This document shows positions 54,108 through 63,831 of a stretch of DNA of 64,000 nt, piece after piece. The translations under genes and the position numbers were made by a program. This DNA comes from Neorhizobium sp. UBA7851 (GTDB taxonomy: Bacteria; Pseudomonadota; Alphaproteobacteria; Rhizobiales; Rhizobiaceae): assembly GCA_002500765.1 (NCBI GenBank), contig DLSX01000130.1, forward strand, positions 654-64,653, given 5' to 3'. How positions within the stretch are numbered: position 1 is the first letter of the stretch; every line of letters begins with the position of its first letter. A model generated the notes under the pieces. The model was not told the origin of the DNA. It saw only the letters and a program-made list of their open reading frames with translations, and did no database searches.

Positions 54108-55364
54108 TCACACCGCAATCTTGTCCAGCGGCAACCGGCTCTGCTCAAATGCCCGCAATTCCGCTTCCCGCTCGTAGATGTAGTCGCGCGTATCGGGCAC
54201 GGCCTGGCGTTTCTTGACGATCTGGATCTGGAAGATGTGAAAGGCCTCATGGGTGAAAGCCATCTCGGACGCCGCAAGATAGAATTCCCACATGCGTACG
54301 AAACGCTCGTCATAAAGCGCGATCGCCTTTTCCTTGTTGGCCATGAAGCGCTCGCGCCAGTGGCGTAGCGTATAGGCGTAATGCATCGGCAGGATTTCGA
54401 CATCGGAGACGAGCAGGCCCGCCTTTTCGATCGACGGAATTACTTCCGCAAGCGACGGGATGTAGCCGCCCGGGAAGATATATTTCTCGATCCAGGGATT
54501 GTTGTAGATCGCCGGATAGGGCTGGCCGATCGAATGCAATACCATAATGCCGTCATCCGAAAGGACGTCGTTCACCTTGTTGAAGAACTTGCGATAGTTC
54601 AGCCGGCCGACATGTTCGAACATGCCGACGGAAACGATGCGGTCATAGCTCTTGGTCGGCGGCAGGTAATAATAGTCCTGCAGCTCGAAGCGGACGCTGC
54701 CCGCGAGGCCGCGCTTGGCGGCGCGTTCGCTGGAAATCTTCAGCTGCTCGGTTGACAGCGTGATGCCGGTCACATCAACGCCGCAGCTTTCCGACAGATA
54801 CATCGCCATGCCGCCCCAGCCGGAGCCTATTTCGAGCGCCTTCTGGCCGGGTTCGGCCAGAAGCTTTGCCACGATATGGCGCTTTTTGGCGATCTGCGCC
54901 TCGTCCAGCGAGATGCCGGGCGGGTTGAAATAGGCGCAGGAATATTGCCAGTCCTCATCGAGAAACAGCGAGAAAAGCTTCTCGTCGAGATCGTAGTGAT
55001 GCGAGACGTTCTTGCGATTGTGGTTGATCGGAACGCGATTGCGGAACTGAGCCTCGATCATCCGGCCGATACCGCGGACGATCATGCCGAATGTCAGGCC
55101 CTCGGACAGGGTGTTGTCCTTGATCAGGGCGAGGAAATCGTAAATGTCCCCTTCTTCCACGAGAAGGCGGCCATCCATATAGAGCTGGCCAAGCTGCAAC
55201 TGCGGATCGCGCAGAAGCGCCAGTTCCGATGCTTCGTCGGTGAAGCGGATGGCCACCGATCGACCTCCCCCTCCGCCATATCGCTGTTCGCCTCCCGTCC
55301 CACGGACGGTGAGAGTACCTATCTTGATGATTTTGCTAAGAAGATCGTGAAGGGACGAGTTCAC
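54108..55364 (-). CDS. cfa: Cyclopropane-fatty-acyl-phospholipid synthase family protein
   Basis: The 418-residue enzyme transfers a methylene group from S-adenosylmethionine to unsaturated acyl chains of membrane lipids. The SAM-binding motif ALEIGSGWGGMAMYL lies near residue 185, VTGITLSTEQL near 210, and family motifs HYDLDEKLFSLFLDEDWQYSCAYF near 125 and FIFPGGYIPSL-like KYIFPGGYIPSLAE near 300. Rhizobia often have two such genes, so the exact isozyme is not assigned. It is a single gene. Confidence 0.92.
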   Translation of the reverse strand: MNSSLHDLLSKIIKIGTLTVRGTGGEQRYGGGGGRSVAIRFTDEASELALLRDPQLQLGQLYMDGRLLVEEGDIYDFLALIKDNTLSEGLTFGMIVRGIGRMIEAQFRNRVPINHNRKNVSHHYDLDEKLFSLFLDEDWQYSCAYFNPPGISLDEAQIAKKRHIVAKLLAEPGQKALEIGSGWGGMAMYLSESCGVDVTGITLSTEQLKISSERAAKRGLAGSVRFELQDYYYLPPTKSYDRIVSVGMFEHVGRLNYRKFFNKVNDVLSDDGIMVLHSIGQPYPAIYNNPWIEKYIFPGGYIPSLAEVIPSIEKAGLLVSDVEILPMHYAYTLRHWRERFMANKEKAIALYDERFVRMWEFYLAASEMAFTHEAFHIFQIQIVKKRQAVPDTRDYIYEREAELRAFEQSRLPLDKIAV

Positions 55365-55470
55365 GGACCCACCTCCTGAATACTAAGGGAACCTTACTAT
55401 TTTTCGAAATCTAGCGTCTATTCGTCGGACTGCAAGCACATTCCGGTCATGAAAATGACACGAAACAGAA

Positions 55471-55497
55471 CGCCGTCAAACGGGTTGTTTGACGGCG
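55471..55497. terminator. Perfect 11-bp hairpin between cfa and tex
   Basis: CGCCGTCAAAC (55471-55481) pairs with GTTTGACGGCG (55487-55497) around a 5-nt loop, about 40 nt beyond the tex stop. There is no good T-run on either side, so it may be a tex terminator, a transcript-stabilising hairpin or a protein-binding palindrome. Confidence 0.5.
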
Positions 55498-55536
55498 CAC
55501 ACTCAAAAGTAGCGATGAGCTTTTGACTTGTAGAAT

Positions 55537-57837
55537 TCAGCGCTTTTTTAAAGCTTCCGCGAGCGCTGCGCCGAAAGCGCCTTGTGAAGAAGGTTTTTCA
55601 GTCTTCATGAATTTTTGATTGGAAGGGCGTTCATTTTTGCCCGGACCGCGCGGCGGAGGGGCTGTTTCGCCCCCATCCTTGCGCATCGTCAAGCCGATTC
55701 GCTTGCGCTTGACGTCGACTTCGACGACCCGGACCTTCACCACATCGCCAGCCTTGACCACTTCATGCGGGTCCTTGACGAACTTGTCGGCGAGTTGCGA
55801 GACGTGAACGAGACCATCCTGGTGCACACCGATATCGACGAAAGCGCCGAAGGCCGCGACGTTGGTGACGGTACCTTCCAGCAGCATACCAGGCTTCAGG
55901 TCGGTGATCTCGTCGATGCCATCAGCGAAGGTCGCCGTCTTGAAGCTCGGGCGCGGGTCGCGGCCGGGCTTTTCCAGTTCGGCGATGATGTCCTTGACGG
56001 TCGGCAGACCGAACTGCGCGTCGATGAACTGGCGCGGATCGACGGATTTAAGGGCCGCGCTGTCGCCCATCAATGTGCGCAGGTCACGACCGCAGGCAGC
56101 AACGATCTTCTTCGCCACGTCATAGGCTTCCGGGTGAACGGAAGAGGCGTCGAGCGGCTCCTTGCCGTTCGGAATACGCAGGAAGCCTGCCGCCTGTTCG
56201 AAGGTGCGGTTGCCGAGGCGGGCGACCTTCAGCAGATCCTTGCGGCTGGCAAAAGCACCGTTGGCGTCGCGATGGGCGACAATGGCTTCAGCGATCGAGC
56301 GCGAGAGACCGGAAACACGGGCAAGAAGCGGCGCGGACGCCATGTTGAGGTCGACGCCGACGGCGTTCACCGCGTCTTCGACGACGGCATCGAGCGACCG
56401 GGCGAGCTTGCCCTGATCGACATCGTGCTGGTACTGGCCGACGCCGATCGCCTTGGGTTCGATCTTGACGAGTTCGGCCAGCGGATCCTGCAGGCGGCGG
56501 GCGATAGAGACGGCGCCGCGCAACGACACGTCGAGCTGCGGGAATTCGGCAGCGGCCGTTTCCGACGCGGAGTAAACCGAAGCGCCGGCTTCCGACACGA
56601 TGACCTTTGTCGGCTTGGTGCCGGGCAAGGACGACAGCATGTCGGCCACCAGCTTTTCCGTCTCGCGGCTGCCGGTGCCGTTACCGATGGCGATCAGTTC
56701 GACATTGTGCTTGCGGATCAACGAGGCGAGTTCACCTTGAGTGCCGCGCAGGTCGTTCTTCGGCGGGAAAGGATAGACGGTCGAGGTATCGATGAGCTTG
56801 CCGGTGGCATCGACGATCGCAACCTTGACGCCGGTGCGAATGCCCGGATCGAGCCCCATCGTCGCGCGCGAACCGGCCGGGGCAGCCAGCAGCAGATCCT
56901 TCAGATTGCGGGCGAAGACGTGGATGGCATCTTCTTCCGAGCGCTCACGCATTTCCCGCATCAGGTCAAGCGACAGCGATACGGAGAGTTTCACGCGCCA
57001 GGTCCAGCCGGCGGCTTCCATCAGCCACAGGTCTCCTTTGCCGATGCCACGGATTTCGAAAGCGGCGGCGATGATGCGCTGTGCCGGCTTGACCGGGGAC
57101 GTATCGTCGGCATCCACATCGATTGTCAGCGTCAGCATCTCCTCGTTCCAGCCGCGCAGCATGGCGAGCGCGCGGTGGCCGGGAACGGTTGCCCAGCGCT
57201 CGGAATGGTCGAAATAGTCGGCGAACTTGGCGCCTGCTTCCTGCTTACCATCGACCACCTTTGCACGGAGTACCGCGCCATCGCGCATGTGCTGGCGCAG
57301 GCGGCCGAGGAGATCGGCATTTTCAGAGATGGCTTCGGCAACGATATCGCGCGCGCCATCGAGCGCGGTTTTAATATCGGCCACCTCGCCCTGTATATAG
57401 GCCTCGGCCAGCTTTGCCGGATCAGCAGTCCGGTCCGCCCAGATCGCTTCGGCCAGCGGTCCGAGGCCACGCTCGCGCGCGATCTCTGCACGGGTGCGGC
57501 GCTTCGGCTTGTAGGGAAGATAAAGGTCTTCCAGTTCAGCCTTGGTGACGGCACCGGCAAGTTTTGCCGCCAGTTCGTCAGTCATCTTGCCCTGTGTATT
57601 GATGCTGTCGACGATCGAGGTGCGGCGAGCTTCCAACTCACGCAGGTAAACGAGACGTTCGGCAAGATTGCGCAATTGTGTGTCGTCCAGGCCTCCGGTC
57701 ACTTCCTTACGATAGCGCGCGATAAAAGGAACGGTGGCGCCCTCATCCAGCAGGCCGATGGCAGCCTTGGCCTGATCCGGGCGTGCGTTGATCTCGGCAG
57801 CAATCGCAAGGCTGAGTTTCTGGATGTCGGCGGCCAT
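55537..57837 (-). CDS. Tex family S1 RNA-binding transcription accessory protein
   Basis: The 766-residue protein is a full-length Tex protein. The N-terminal helical region opens with [43 protein letters not shown], split by family-typical turns. A YqgF-like nuclease fold is near residues 320-450 ([17 protein letters not shown]), a helix-hairpin-helix segment near 490-560, and a C-terminal S1 domain near 640-720 ([19 protein letters not shown]). It binds nucleic acid and affects transcript stability and virulence gene expression in other bacteria. I chose the Met at 57837. Confidence 0.95.
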   Translation of the reverse strand: MAADIQKLSLAIAAEINARPDQAKAAIGLLDEGATVPFIARYRKEVTGGLDDTQLRNLAERLVYLRELEARRTSIVDSINTQGKMTDELAAKLAGAVTKAELEDLYLPYKPKRRTRAEIARERGLGPLAEAIWADRTADPAKLAEAYIQGEVADIKTALDGARDIVAEAISENADLLGRLRQHMRDGAVLRAKVVDGKQEAGAKFADYFDHSERWATVPGHRALAMLRGWNEEMLTLTIDVDADDTSPVKPAQRIIAAAFEIRGIGKGDLWLMEAAGWTWRVKLSVSLSLDLMREMRERSEEDAIHVFARNLKDLLLAAPAGSRATMGLDPGIRTGVKVAIVDATGKLIDTSTVYPFPPKNDLRGTQGELASLIRKHNVELIAIGNGTGSRETEKLVADMLSSLPGTKPTKVIVSEAGASVYSASETAAAEFPQLDVSLRGAVSIARRLQDPLAELVKIEPKAIGVGQYQHDVDQGKLARSLDAVVEDAVNAVGVDLNMASAPLLARVSGLSRSIAEAIVAHRDANGAFASRKDLLKVARLGNRTFEQAAGFLRIPNGKEPLDASSVHPEAYDVAKKIVAACGRDLRTLMGDSAALKSVDPRQFIDAQFGLPTVKDIIAELEKPGRDPRPSFKTATFADGIDEITDLKPGMLLEGTVTNVAAFGAFVDIGVHQDGLVHVSQLADKFVKDPHEVVKAGDVVKVRVVEVDVKRKRIGLTMRKDGGETAPPPRGPGKNERPSNQKFMKTEKPSSQGAFGAALAEALKKR

Positions 57838-58032
57838 GGAAATCCTCGTCAAAATCGGGAGGCGCGACCATAATCAAACTTTGCGGCAAGACAACACCGC
57901 CTGCTCTTATGCTCACAGGATGATGAAAGGCATGTGCCAAAACGTGCCAGCGTTCAGCAAGTGATAACCGTCACTCGGTGGATAAGGACATGATATCTTC
58001 TCGCATTTGCAGCCCTACCTATAGTTAGCCGA

Positions 58033-58047
58033 GCCGCATGATGCGGC
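58033..58047. promoter_or_regulatory. Inverted repeat upstream of the 66-residue gene
   Basis: GCCGCAT (58033-58039) and ATGCGGC (58041-58047) form a perfect inverted repeat around one base, 6 nt before the GGAGG of the small gene at 58064. It could be an operator or a leader hairpin. Confidence 0.35.
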
Positions 58048-58063
58048 ACGCATGGAGGTATGA

Positions 58064-58264
58064 ATGCCCAGAAGAATCGCCACCCAACTTGCCTGTGATG
58101 AGGCGGTGGGCTCCGAGGAGCTTGAGGCCGCCATCATTTATCTGAGCAAAAAGATCAAAGATGCAGAACGCAGCAACGAACCAATTCCTTTTCTTGCCTA
58201 TCGAAACCGCTTGATTTTCAAAACGACGCTGGCATTGCGTCGGTACGAGCATTTCTCGCTCTAG
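58064..58264 (+). CDS. Small conserved-looking hypothetical protein
   Basis: The 66-residue product is not recognised. It is mostly helical and charged (EELEAAIIYLSKKIKDAERS), then has a basic C-terminus (RNRLIFKTTLALRRYEHF). A strong GGAGG lies 5 nt before the ATG at 58064, which supports a real gene despite its size. It lies divergent from tex and upstream of purD. There is no signal peptide or membrane segment. Confidence 0.6.
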   Translation: MPRRIATQLACDEAVGSEELEAAIIYLSKKIKDAERSNEPIPFLAYRNRLIFKTTLALRRYEHFSL

Positions 58265-58411
58265 ACATTTTGTAACCATGGCCGTGCCGACCCTGTTGCC
58301 CCTTCGGGGCCGGCCGCCAATCGGGCACATCAACCGCTTATTGCCCGAAACCCTTGACCTTTGCCGCTACGGGCCTTAACCGCCCCTTTGAAACAACCAT
58401 GAGGGCGGTTT

Positions 58412-59683
58412 ATGAAGGTTCTGCTGATTGGCTCCGGTGGCCGCGAACATGCATTGGCGTGGAAGCTTGCGCAGTCTCCCAAACTGACTACCCTTTATGC
58501 CGCTCCAGGTAATCCCGGCATCGCCGAGAATGCCGAGATCGTCTCTCTCAATGTCGACGATCACAATGCAGTTGTCGAATTCTGCCTGACCAGGGGCATC
58601 GATTTCGTCGTGGTCGGCCCTGAAGGCCCGCTCGTCGCCGGCATTGCCGACGTATTGCGCGCCAAAAATATCGTCGTCTTCGGACCATCGGCGGCAGCGG
58701 CCCAGCTTGAAGGCTCCAAGGGTTTTACCAAGGATATCTGTGCCCGCTACAATATCCCGACAGGCGCTTATCGCCGTTTCACCAATGGTGAGGAAGCAAA
58801 GGCCTATGTGACCGAGCAGGGCGCGCCGATCGTCGTCAAGGCGGACGGGCTTGCAGCCGGCAAGGGCGTTACCGTGGCGATGACCGTCGAGGAAGCGCTT
58901 TCCGCCATCGACGACTGCTTCGACGGCGCATTCGGGGCTGCCGGTGCAGAAGTTGTTGTCGAAGCTTATCTCGACGGCGAGGAAGCCAGCTTCTTCTGCT
59001 TGTCCGACGGCAAGACGGCGCTGGCGCTCGCCACCGCGCAGGACCACAAGCGTGTCGATGACGGCGATATCGGACCGAATACCGGCGGCATGGGCGCCTA
59101 TTCCCCTGCCCCCGTCATGACGCCCGAAATGGTCGAGCGGACGATGAAGGAAATCATCGAACCGACGATCCGCGGCATGGCGGAAAGCGGCCATCCTTTC
59201 ACCGGCGTTTTCTTTGCCGGTTTGATGATCACCCAGAAGGGGCCGGAACTGATCGAATACAATGTCCGCTTCGGCGACCCGGAATGCCAGGTACTGATGA
59301 TGCGGCTGAAGAGTGATCTTCTGGAACTGCTCTATGCTGCCGCAACCGGCACTCTGGACCAGGTGGAGGCGCTGTGGAGCGACGACATCGCGCTGACAGT
59401 AGTCATGGCATCCAAGGGGTACCCAGCCGGCTACGAAAAGAACACGCCGATCGCGAAATTGCCGTCAGCCGGCAGGGGAGAAAAAATCTTCCACGCCGGC
59501 ACGGCGATGAAGGATGGACAACTGGTGGCGACTGGCGGGCGTGTGCTGAATGTTACTGCCACGGGCCATAATGTACGCGAGGCGCAGGCTGGAGCCTATT
59601 CGCTCGTGGAAGGCATCACCTGGGAGAACGGATTCTGCCGCCGTGACATCGGCTGGCGGGCTGCGGCTCGGGAGAATTCCTGA
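58412..59683 (+). CDS. purD: Phosphoribosylamine-glycine ligase
   Basis: The 423-residue ATP-grasp enzyme joins glycine to phosphoribosylamine in the second step of purine synthesis. Motifs visible are [19 protein letters not shown] at the N-terminus, the ATP-grasp strands ([16 protein letters not shown] near residue 145), the family signature [18 protein letters not shown] near 290 and the C-terminal GVTATGHN-like [12 protein letters not shown]. It begins at ATG 58412 with GAGGG upstream. Confidence 0.97.
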   Translation: MKVLLIGSGGREHALAWKLAQSPKLTTLYAAPGNPGIAENAEIVSLNVDDHNAVVEFCLTRGIDFVVVGPEGPLVAGIADVLRAKNIVVFGPSAAAAQLEGSKGFTKDICARYNIPTGAYRRFTNGEEAKAYVTEQGAPIVVKADGLAAGKGVTVAMTVEEALSAIDDCFDGAFGAAGAEVVVEAYLDGEEASFFCLSDGKTALALATAQDHKRVDDGDIGPNTGGMGAYSPAPVMTPEMVERTMKEIIEPTIRGMAESGHPFTGVFFAGLMITQKGPELIEYNVRFGDPECQVLMMRLKSDLLELLYAAATGTLDQVEALWSDDIALTVVMASKGYPAGYEKNTPIAKLPSAGRGEKIFHAGTAMKDGQLVATGGRVLNVTATGHNVREAQAGAYSLVEGITWENGFCRRDIGWRAAARENS

Positions 59684-59801
59684 CAGGCGGCCCAATAGTG
59701 AGGCGGCCAATCATTTCAGTTTAAGCCGCTATTTACCGATTCTCCTGACGGGATCGAAACCACTTATGGCTTACGCATGATGCAAAGAGAGGATTTGCAT
59801 C

Positions 59802-60278
59802 ATGCGTCATCTGGCCCTCACAGCCTTCGTGCTTTTCGCCGGCTCCGCTCAGGCGCAGTCTATCCTGCCGCTTTCGAGCGATACGCAAGGCACGACCACG
59901 AGCATGCTCAGCATCAGATGCCAAACCTGCCCGCCTCTCAAGACAGCCGATGACGGCAATTACAAGGTCCCCGTGCTGAAGGGCGCCATCCAATCGGTTT
60001 CGATGATGGAGATCGACGGTGAGAAGAAGATAGTGCGGACAGACGCATGGATGGGCGGCTCTCCGGTCGTCCATATCAGCAAGCTTCCAGACTGGATGAC
60101 CGTCGATCAGCTACAGGCCGTGATCAATACCGGCAACGGAAAGCATGTCCAGACCGAGGTCCAGCTTGCCAGCCAGCAGCAAGATCCGATTGATCTTGAA
60201 TCCAAGACGGGCGCGGTGGAGAGAAACACTCCTGGCGAGAAAGAGTTCGAAATACCCTCTCTCAGGTTGAACAAGTAA
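59802..60278 (+). CDS. Secreted protein, possibly HPE1-like
   Basis: The 158-residue protein has a signal peptide (MRHLALTAFVLFAGSAQAQS) and a mature domain with a CxxC pair (CQTCPPLKT near residue 40), then SMMEIDGEKKIVRTDAWMGGSPVVHISKLPD broken over two strands and a polar tail. I associate this pattern with the rhizobial and agrobacterial plant virulence effector HPE1-like family often found after purD, but the assignment is from memory and moderate. It is probably periplasmic; the function is unknown. Confidence 0.6.
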   Translation: MRHLALTAFVLFAGSAQAQSILPLSSDTQGTTTSMLSIRCQTCPPLKTADDGNYKVPVLKGAIQSVSMMEIDGEKKIVRTDAWMGGSPVVHISKLPDWMTVDQLQAVINTGNGKHVQTEVQLASQQQDPIDLESKTGAVERNTPGEKEFEIPSLRLNK

Positions 60279-60556
60279 TTCCAGTCTTCCCTCCGAATCT
60301 CTCAAGATACGAAATTACTAATACTTTCATGAAGACTTGCCGATCCCGCTCGGAGAACAGAAACACACGGTAACAGCAGATGATATATGCGTTATCGGAC
60401 CTCTGTCGGCGAAAATTTAAATTTTTATTTAAATATACAGGGCATTTCTAGCGCTGTGCGATGCAGCACGAAATCTGCGCAGGATGCGCTCCTTCCCAAA
60501 TTTGAGTTTTAGTCAGCTGCCGAAATAACGGCCGCTTGTACGGTCGCGAGGATTCC

Positions 60557-62389
60557 ATGAAGAACCTGAAGATCTCCCATCAGCTCGTGCTGCTTGTGCT
60601 GACCTTAATGGTCGCCTTCGCGGTCGGCACCTATTTCGAACTGCGAGCCTCCACCAACGCGATTTACGCCGAGCGCTATGGAATGCTGCGAAGCCAGGTG
60701 GAATCGGGCATCGGCATCCTGAAAAAGTTCCAAGAGCGTGAGGCAACCGGTGAACTGACGCACGAAGACGCGCAGACACAAGCCTTCGCAGCCGTCGCCG
60801 CCATGACCTTCAAGCCGGATGGCTATCTTTATGCCTACGACTACGACGTGACGATGCGCCTGCATCCAGACCCCAAGCGTCTCGGTCAGAATTTCAAGGG
60901 CAAGCCCGACAGCCAGGGCTTCATGTATCGCGATGAACTGGTGAAGATCGGCCGGGCGGGCGGTGGAACCGCCGACTTCCTCGGCCCCAAGCCGGGCGAA
61001 GAGGGTGACGGTTTCCGCAAGAGCTCCTATGCGCTTGCCTTCGAACCCTGGCAGCTTGTTCTTGTGACCGGTGTTTATGTCGACGATCTGGAGGCTCAGA
61101 TCCGCGGTGACATCATAAAGGCCGTCGGAATTGGCGCGGCTATTCTCATCGTCGCGGCCATGCTTGCTCTGGTCGTCATCCGCAACATTTCGGGGCCGCT
61201 TGGCGATATCCGGAATGCCCTCAATGCCGTGGCCGACGAGAATGTCGATCTCAAGATCCCACATACCGGTATGACGAACGAAGTGGGCCTGATGGCCCGC
61301 GCAACCGAAGCCCTGCAGCAAAAGGTGCGCGAGCGCCATGCGATGGAAGAACGCCAGCACCGCCAGCAGGAGGAACTCGATGGCGAACGTCAGCAGAACC
61401 TCGACATGCAGCGCAGCGAGGCCGAACTTCAGGCTCGTGTCGTTACGACGATCGGCTCCGCTCTGGAGGACCTTGCCAAGGGAGACCTGACGGTGCGCTG
61501 TCGCGATCTGGGCAGCCGTTACGCCGGCCTGCGCGACAACTTCAACGAGGCTCTCGGACATCTCGAGGCTGCAATGTCCAAGGTCAATGCCAAGGGCATC
61601 GACATCGGCGGTTCGAAGGAAGAAATCCGTCGTGCCTCAAACGAATTGTCGCAACGTACGGAACGCCAGGCGGCCAATCTCGAAGAAACTTCGGCAGCTC
61701 TTGATGAACTCACTGTCGCCGTCAAGCAGACAGCCGACGGCGCCCGCGAGGCAGCACAGCGTGTCGTTGCTGTCAGCGGCGAAGCCAACCGCAGCGATGC
61801 CGTCGTTGCTGAAGCCATCGAAGCCATGAGCGGTATCGAACAGTCTTCCGGTGAGATCTCCAAGATCATCGGTGTGATCGACGAGATTGCCTTTCAGACC
61901 AACCTTCTGGCACTCAATGCCGGCGTCGAGGCCGCGCGTGCCGGCGAAAGCGGCAAAGGTTTTGCCGTCGTTGCCCAGGAAGTGCGCGAACTCGCCCAAC
62001 GCTCGGCAGCGGCCGCCAAGGAGATCAAGGACCAGATCTCCCATTCCTCCCATCAGGTGGAAAACGGCGTACGCCTCGTCGGCGAAGCTGGAGAAGCCCT
62101 GAAGCGCATTTCCGGCCAGGTGAAGGCCGCAAGCGATATCGTCAGCAAGATCGCCGATTCCGCTGCCGAGCAGGACTCGACGCTGCGTTCGATCTCGTCA
62201 TCGCTCAACCATCTCGACCAGGCAACCCAACAGAATGCCGCCATGGCGGAAGAGACCACAGCATCCGCCGAGGCACTCGCGGTAGATACCGAGGACTTGT
62301 TGAACCTTATCCGCGGGTTCCGTGTCAGCAGCTCAAGAAATGGCGATACGCTACGTGATATGGCCGGCCAGATGCGCATGGCAAGCTGA
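60557..62389 (+). CDS. Methyl-accepting chemotaxis protein with Cache sensor
   Basis: The 610-residue chemoreceptor starts with a membrane helix (about 8-28) and a periplasmic single-Cache domain (about 35-185, with AVAAMTFKPDGYLYAYDYDVTM split as in the family). A second helix (about 190-210) and HAMP segments (about 212-330) follow, then a signalling domain with the conserved hairpin tip IDEIAFQTNLLALNAGVEAARAGESGKGFAVVA near residue 450, written here only in part as family evidence. It should relay small-molecule signals to CheA. I chose the ATG at 60557 preceded by CGAGGA. A hairpin terminator follows at 62457. Confidence 0.93.
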   Translation: MKNLKISHQLVLLVLTLMVAFAVGTYFELRASTNAIYAERYGMLRSQVESGIGILKKFQEREATGELTHEDAQTQAFAAVAAMTFKPDGYLYAYDYDVTMRLHPDPKRLGQNFKGKPDSQGFMYRDELVKIGRAGGGTADFLGPKPGEEGDGFRKSSYALAFEPWQLVLVTGVYVDDLEAQIRGDIIKAVGIGAAILIVAAMLALVVIRNISGPLGDIRNALNAVADENVDLKIPHTGMTNEVGLMARATEALQQKVRERHAMEERQHRQQEELDGERQQNLDMQRSEAELQARVVTTIGSALEDLAKGDLTVRCRDLGSRYAGLRDNFNEALGHLEAAMSKVNAKGIDIGGSKEEIRRASNELSQRTERQAANLEETSAALDELTVAVKQTADGAREAAQRVVAVSGEANRSDAVVAEAIEAMSGIEQSSGEISKIIGVIDEIAFQTNLLALNAGVEAARAGESGKGFAVVAQEVRELAQRSAAAAKEIKDQISHSSHQVENGVRLVGEAGEALKRISGQVKAASDIVSKIADSAAEQDSTLRSISSSLNHLDQATQQNAAMAEETTASAEALAVDTEDLLNLIRGFRVSSSRNGDTLRDMAGQMRMAS

Positions 62390-62456
62390 ATATCCACGAA
62401 CGAAGCTTCGCTCAACGAGAGCCGAGCTTCCAGAAAATTACGCGGGGGACGCGGGG

Positions 62457-62500
62457 AAGAAAGCCGTCAGGACGATATGGTCCGACGGCTTTCTCTTTTT
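62457..62500 (+). terminator. Terminator of the chemoreceptor gene
   Basis: GAAAGCCGTC (62459-62468) pairs with GACGGCTTTC (62484-62493), with an inner GGAC/GTCC extension, and is followed by TTTTT at 62496-62500. Confidence 0.85.
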
Positions 62501-62541
62501 CAACGCCACTTCGTCCGCCAATTCGGCTGGGGATGATGACG

Positions 62542-63036
62542 TTAGGTTCTGCTGATCAAAGCGTCGAGGTCGTCCACCTGTCTGTCCGAGCAGACGACGA
62601 TGCCTGCCCGGATCAGCAATGCTGCCGTCACGCCGTTGCCGGCATGTCTTTTGCCTGAAAACGCGCCATCGTAGATAAAGCCGGAACCGCAGGACGGACT
62701 GCCGTCAATCAGCAGCGCATGGGTGCAGGTATTCGCCTGCGCGAACTCCAATGCGCGATGAGCGCCTGCGACGAACTCTTCGGTCACATCACAGCCGGTA
62801 ATTTCCAAGACCCGCGCCCGGCCCGCAAGAACATCCGTCCCCGTCATGCCGTTCTCGATTTCCGCGGGCGGCCGAGGCACACTCATGCCGCCGGCAAGTT
62901 CCGGGCAGATCGTCACCAACCTGCCCTCCTCCCGCCAGCGGTCAATTGCCGGATGGATAAGAGGCTTTCCCTTGCCGTCATAGCGAACGGCGTGACCAAG
63001 AAGGCAGGCACTGATGAGGATTTTGCAGAGTGTCAT
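62542..63036 (-). CDS. DUF523 domain-containing protein
   Basis: The 164-residue protein has the DUF523 pattern: ILISACLLGHAVRYDGKGK at the N-terminus with a Cys after SA, then VTICPELAGGMSVPRPPAEI with a second Cys, and HALLIDGSPSCGSGFIYDG with a third. The conserved cysteines suggest metal or thiol chemistry, but the function is unknown. The ATG at 63036 overlaps the stop of the deleted parE by 4 bp (ATGA), so its translation may be coupled to the antitoxin transcript. Confidence 0.85.
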   Translation of the reverse strand: MTLCKILISACLLGHAVRYDGKGKPLIHPAIDRWREEGRLVTICPELAGGMSVPRPPAEIENGMTGTDVLAGRARVLEITGCDVTEEFVAGAHRALEFAQANTCTHALLIDGSPSCGSGFIYDGAFSGKRHAGNGVTAALLIRAGIVVCSDRQVDDLDALISRT

Positions 63037-63140
63037 GACTGTTCGTCGAGATTGCGGTGGATATCGACCTTTTCGTAGAGGATGCGGGCGATGTCTCGCA
63101 GATCGCACTTGGCTGTTTGACGTAGCTTGACGTCAAACAC
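63033..63140 (-). pseudogene. parE: ParE toxin remnant with internal deletion
   Basis: The frame starts at a GTG overlapping the parD stop and encodes 35 residues. It begins like a ParE N-terminus (VKLRQTAKCDLRDI) and ends like a ParE C-terminus (ILYEKVDIHRNL). Normal ParE is about 95 residues, so roughly 60 central residues that form the core are missing while the frame is kept. It cannot be an active gyrase toxin. The remnant may still be translated because it keeps the parD-coupled start and a stop overlapping the DUF523 start. Confidence 0.7.
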
Positions 63141-63384
63141 GTTCAGCCCATGACGCACGATCCGATGTCATCAATGCCTCATGATCATATGGCTCAGCGG
63201 GTCCATCGTTTTCGCTTTCGATCAGCAATTCGCGCAGCCTCTCCATCTTCATCTGCTCTTCCTCCAGCAGATGAACGCTGGCTTCGACGAATTTCTCAGC
63301 CGAGCTGAAACGGCCGCTCTCCACTTCGTTGTCAACGAAGGTTCCGAACGGTTCGCCAAGGGTGACCTGTACGGGCTTGTTCAT
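63133..63384 (-). CDS. parD: ParD-like type II antitoxin
   Basis: The 83-residue protein has the ParD ribbon-helix-helix N-terminus (VQVTLGEPFGTFVDNEVESGRFSSAEKFVEASVHLL) and an acidic C-terminal region that binds ParE. It would dimerise, bind its promoter and neutralise ParE. The ATG at 63384 is preceded by GGAG; the frame reaches 63459 without similarity. Its partner parE is deleted, so parD is now an orphan antitoxin or autorepressor. Confidence 0.82.
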   Translation of the reverse strand: MNKPVQVTLGEPFGTFVDNEVESGRFSSAEKFVEASVHLLEEEQMKMERLRELLIESENDGPAEPYDHEALMTSDRASWAERV

Positions 63385-63455
63385 AACGGCTCCATCTTCC
63401 GCAGAAATTGACGTTAGCACGCATCGGAAAGGCAGACAAAAGTCGCGATGGGCAA

Positions 63456-63827
63456 TCATCTCGCCTCAAACTGACTCACCGGCAAAGGGCGGCACGGTTG
63501 CCAGCGGATTTCGTAGACCGTCACGGCGACGATCATCGTCACGGCAAAGATGATCAAGCATGCGAGCATGACCAGTCCATGCGCCAGACCACGCCCGCGG
63601 GAAAAATAGGTCTTCAGGAACCTGCGCTGATAGGCGTCGAAGACAAGCCCATTGAAACGCCCGGCCTCATCCCGCTCACGGTGGTCAAGCCACAGGATCA
63701 GGAACAAGAGCAGCAGACCGAGCCATACAATCAGGAAGGACGAGCTGAGCAGGAGATTGATCGAACCACCAGCCCTGAAGCAGAAACCGCTGGCGCCGAG
63801 CGAAAGAGGTTCAGCGCCAGCCTCCAT
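63456..63827 (-). CDS. Hypothetical two-helix membrane protein downstream of glyS
   Basis: The 123-residue protein has two strongly hydrophobic helices (LLLSSSFLIVWLGLLLLFLILWL near residue 27 and LVMLACLIIFAVTMIVAVTVY near 92) separated by a charged loop, so it is probably an inner-membrane protein. No family is recognised. It starts 4 bp after the glyS stop and is probably cotranscribed with glyS. Confidence 0.6.
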   Translation of the reverse strand: MEAGAEPLSLGASGFCFRAGGSINLLLSSSFLIVWLGLLLLFLILWLDHRERDEAGRFNGLVFDAYQRRFLKTYFSRGRGLAHGLVMLACLIIFAVTMIVAVTVYEIRWQPCRPLPVSQFEAR

Positions 63828-63831
63828 GAGT

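Noticed and set aside
55615..57873. 752-residue open frame opposite tex
   Set aside because: It is an antisense shadow of the well-conserved tex gene produced by high GC codon use; its translation has no domain.
58298..58310. GCCCC-TTC-GGGGC hairpin upstream of purD, considered as a purine riboswitch or terminator
   Set aside because: A 5-bp stem without a T-run or any known aptamer motif; too small to support a call.
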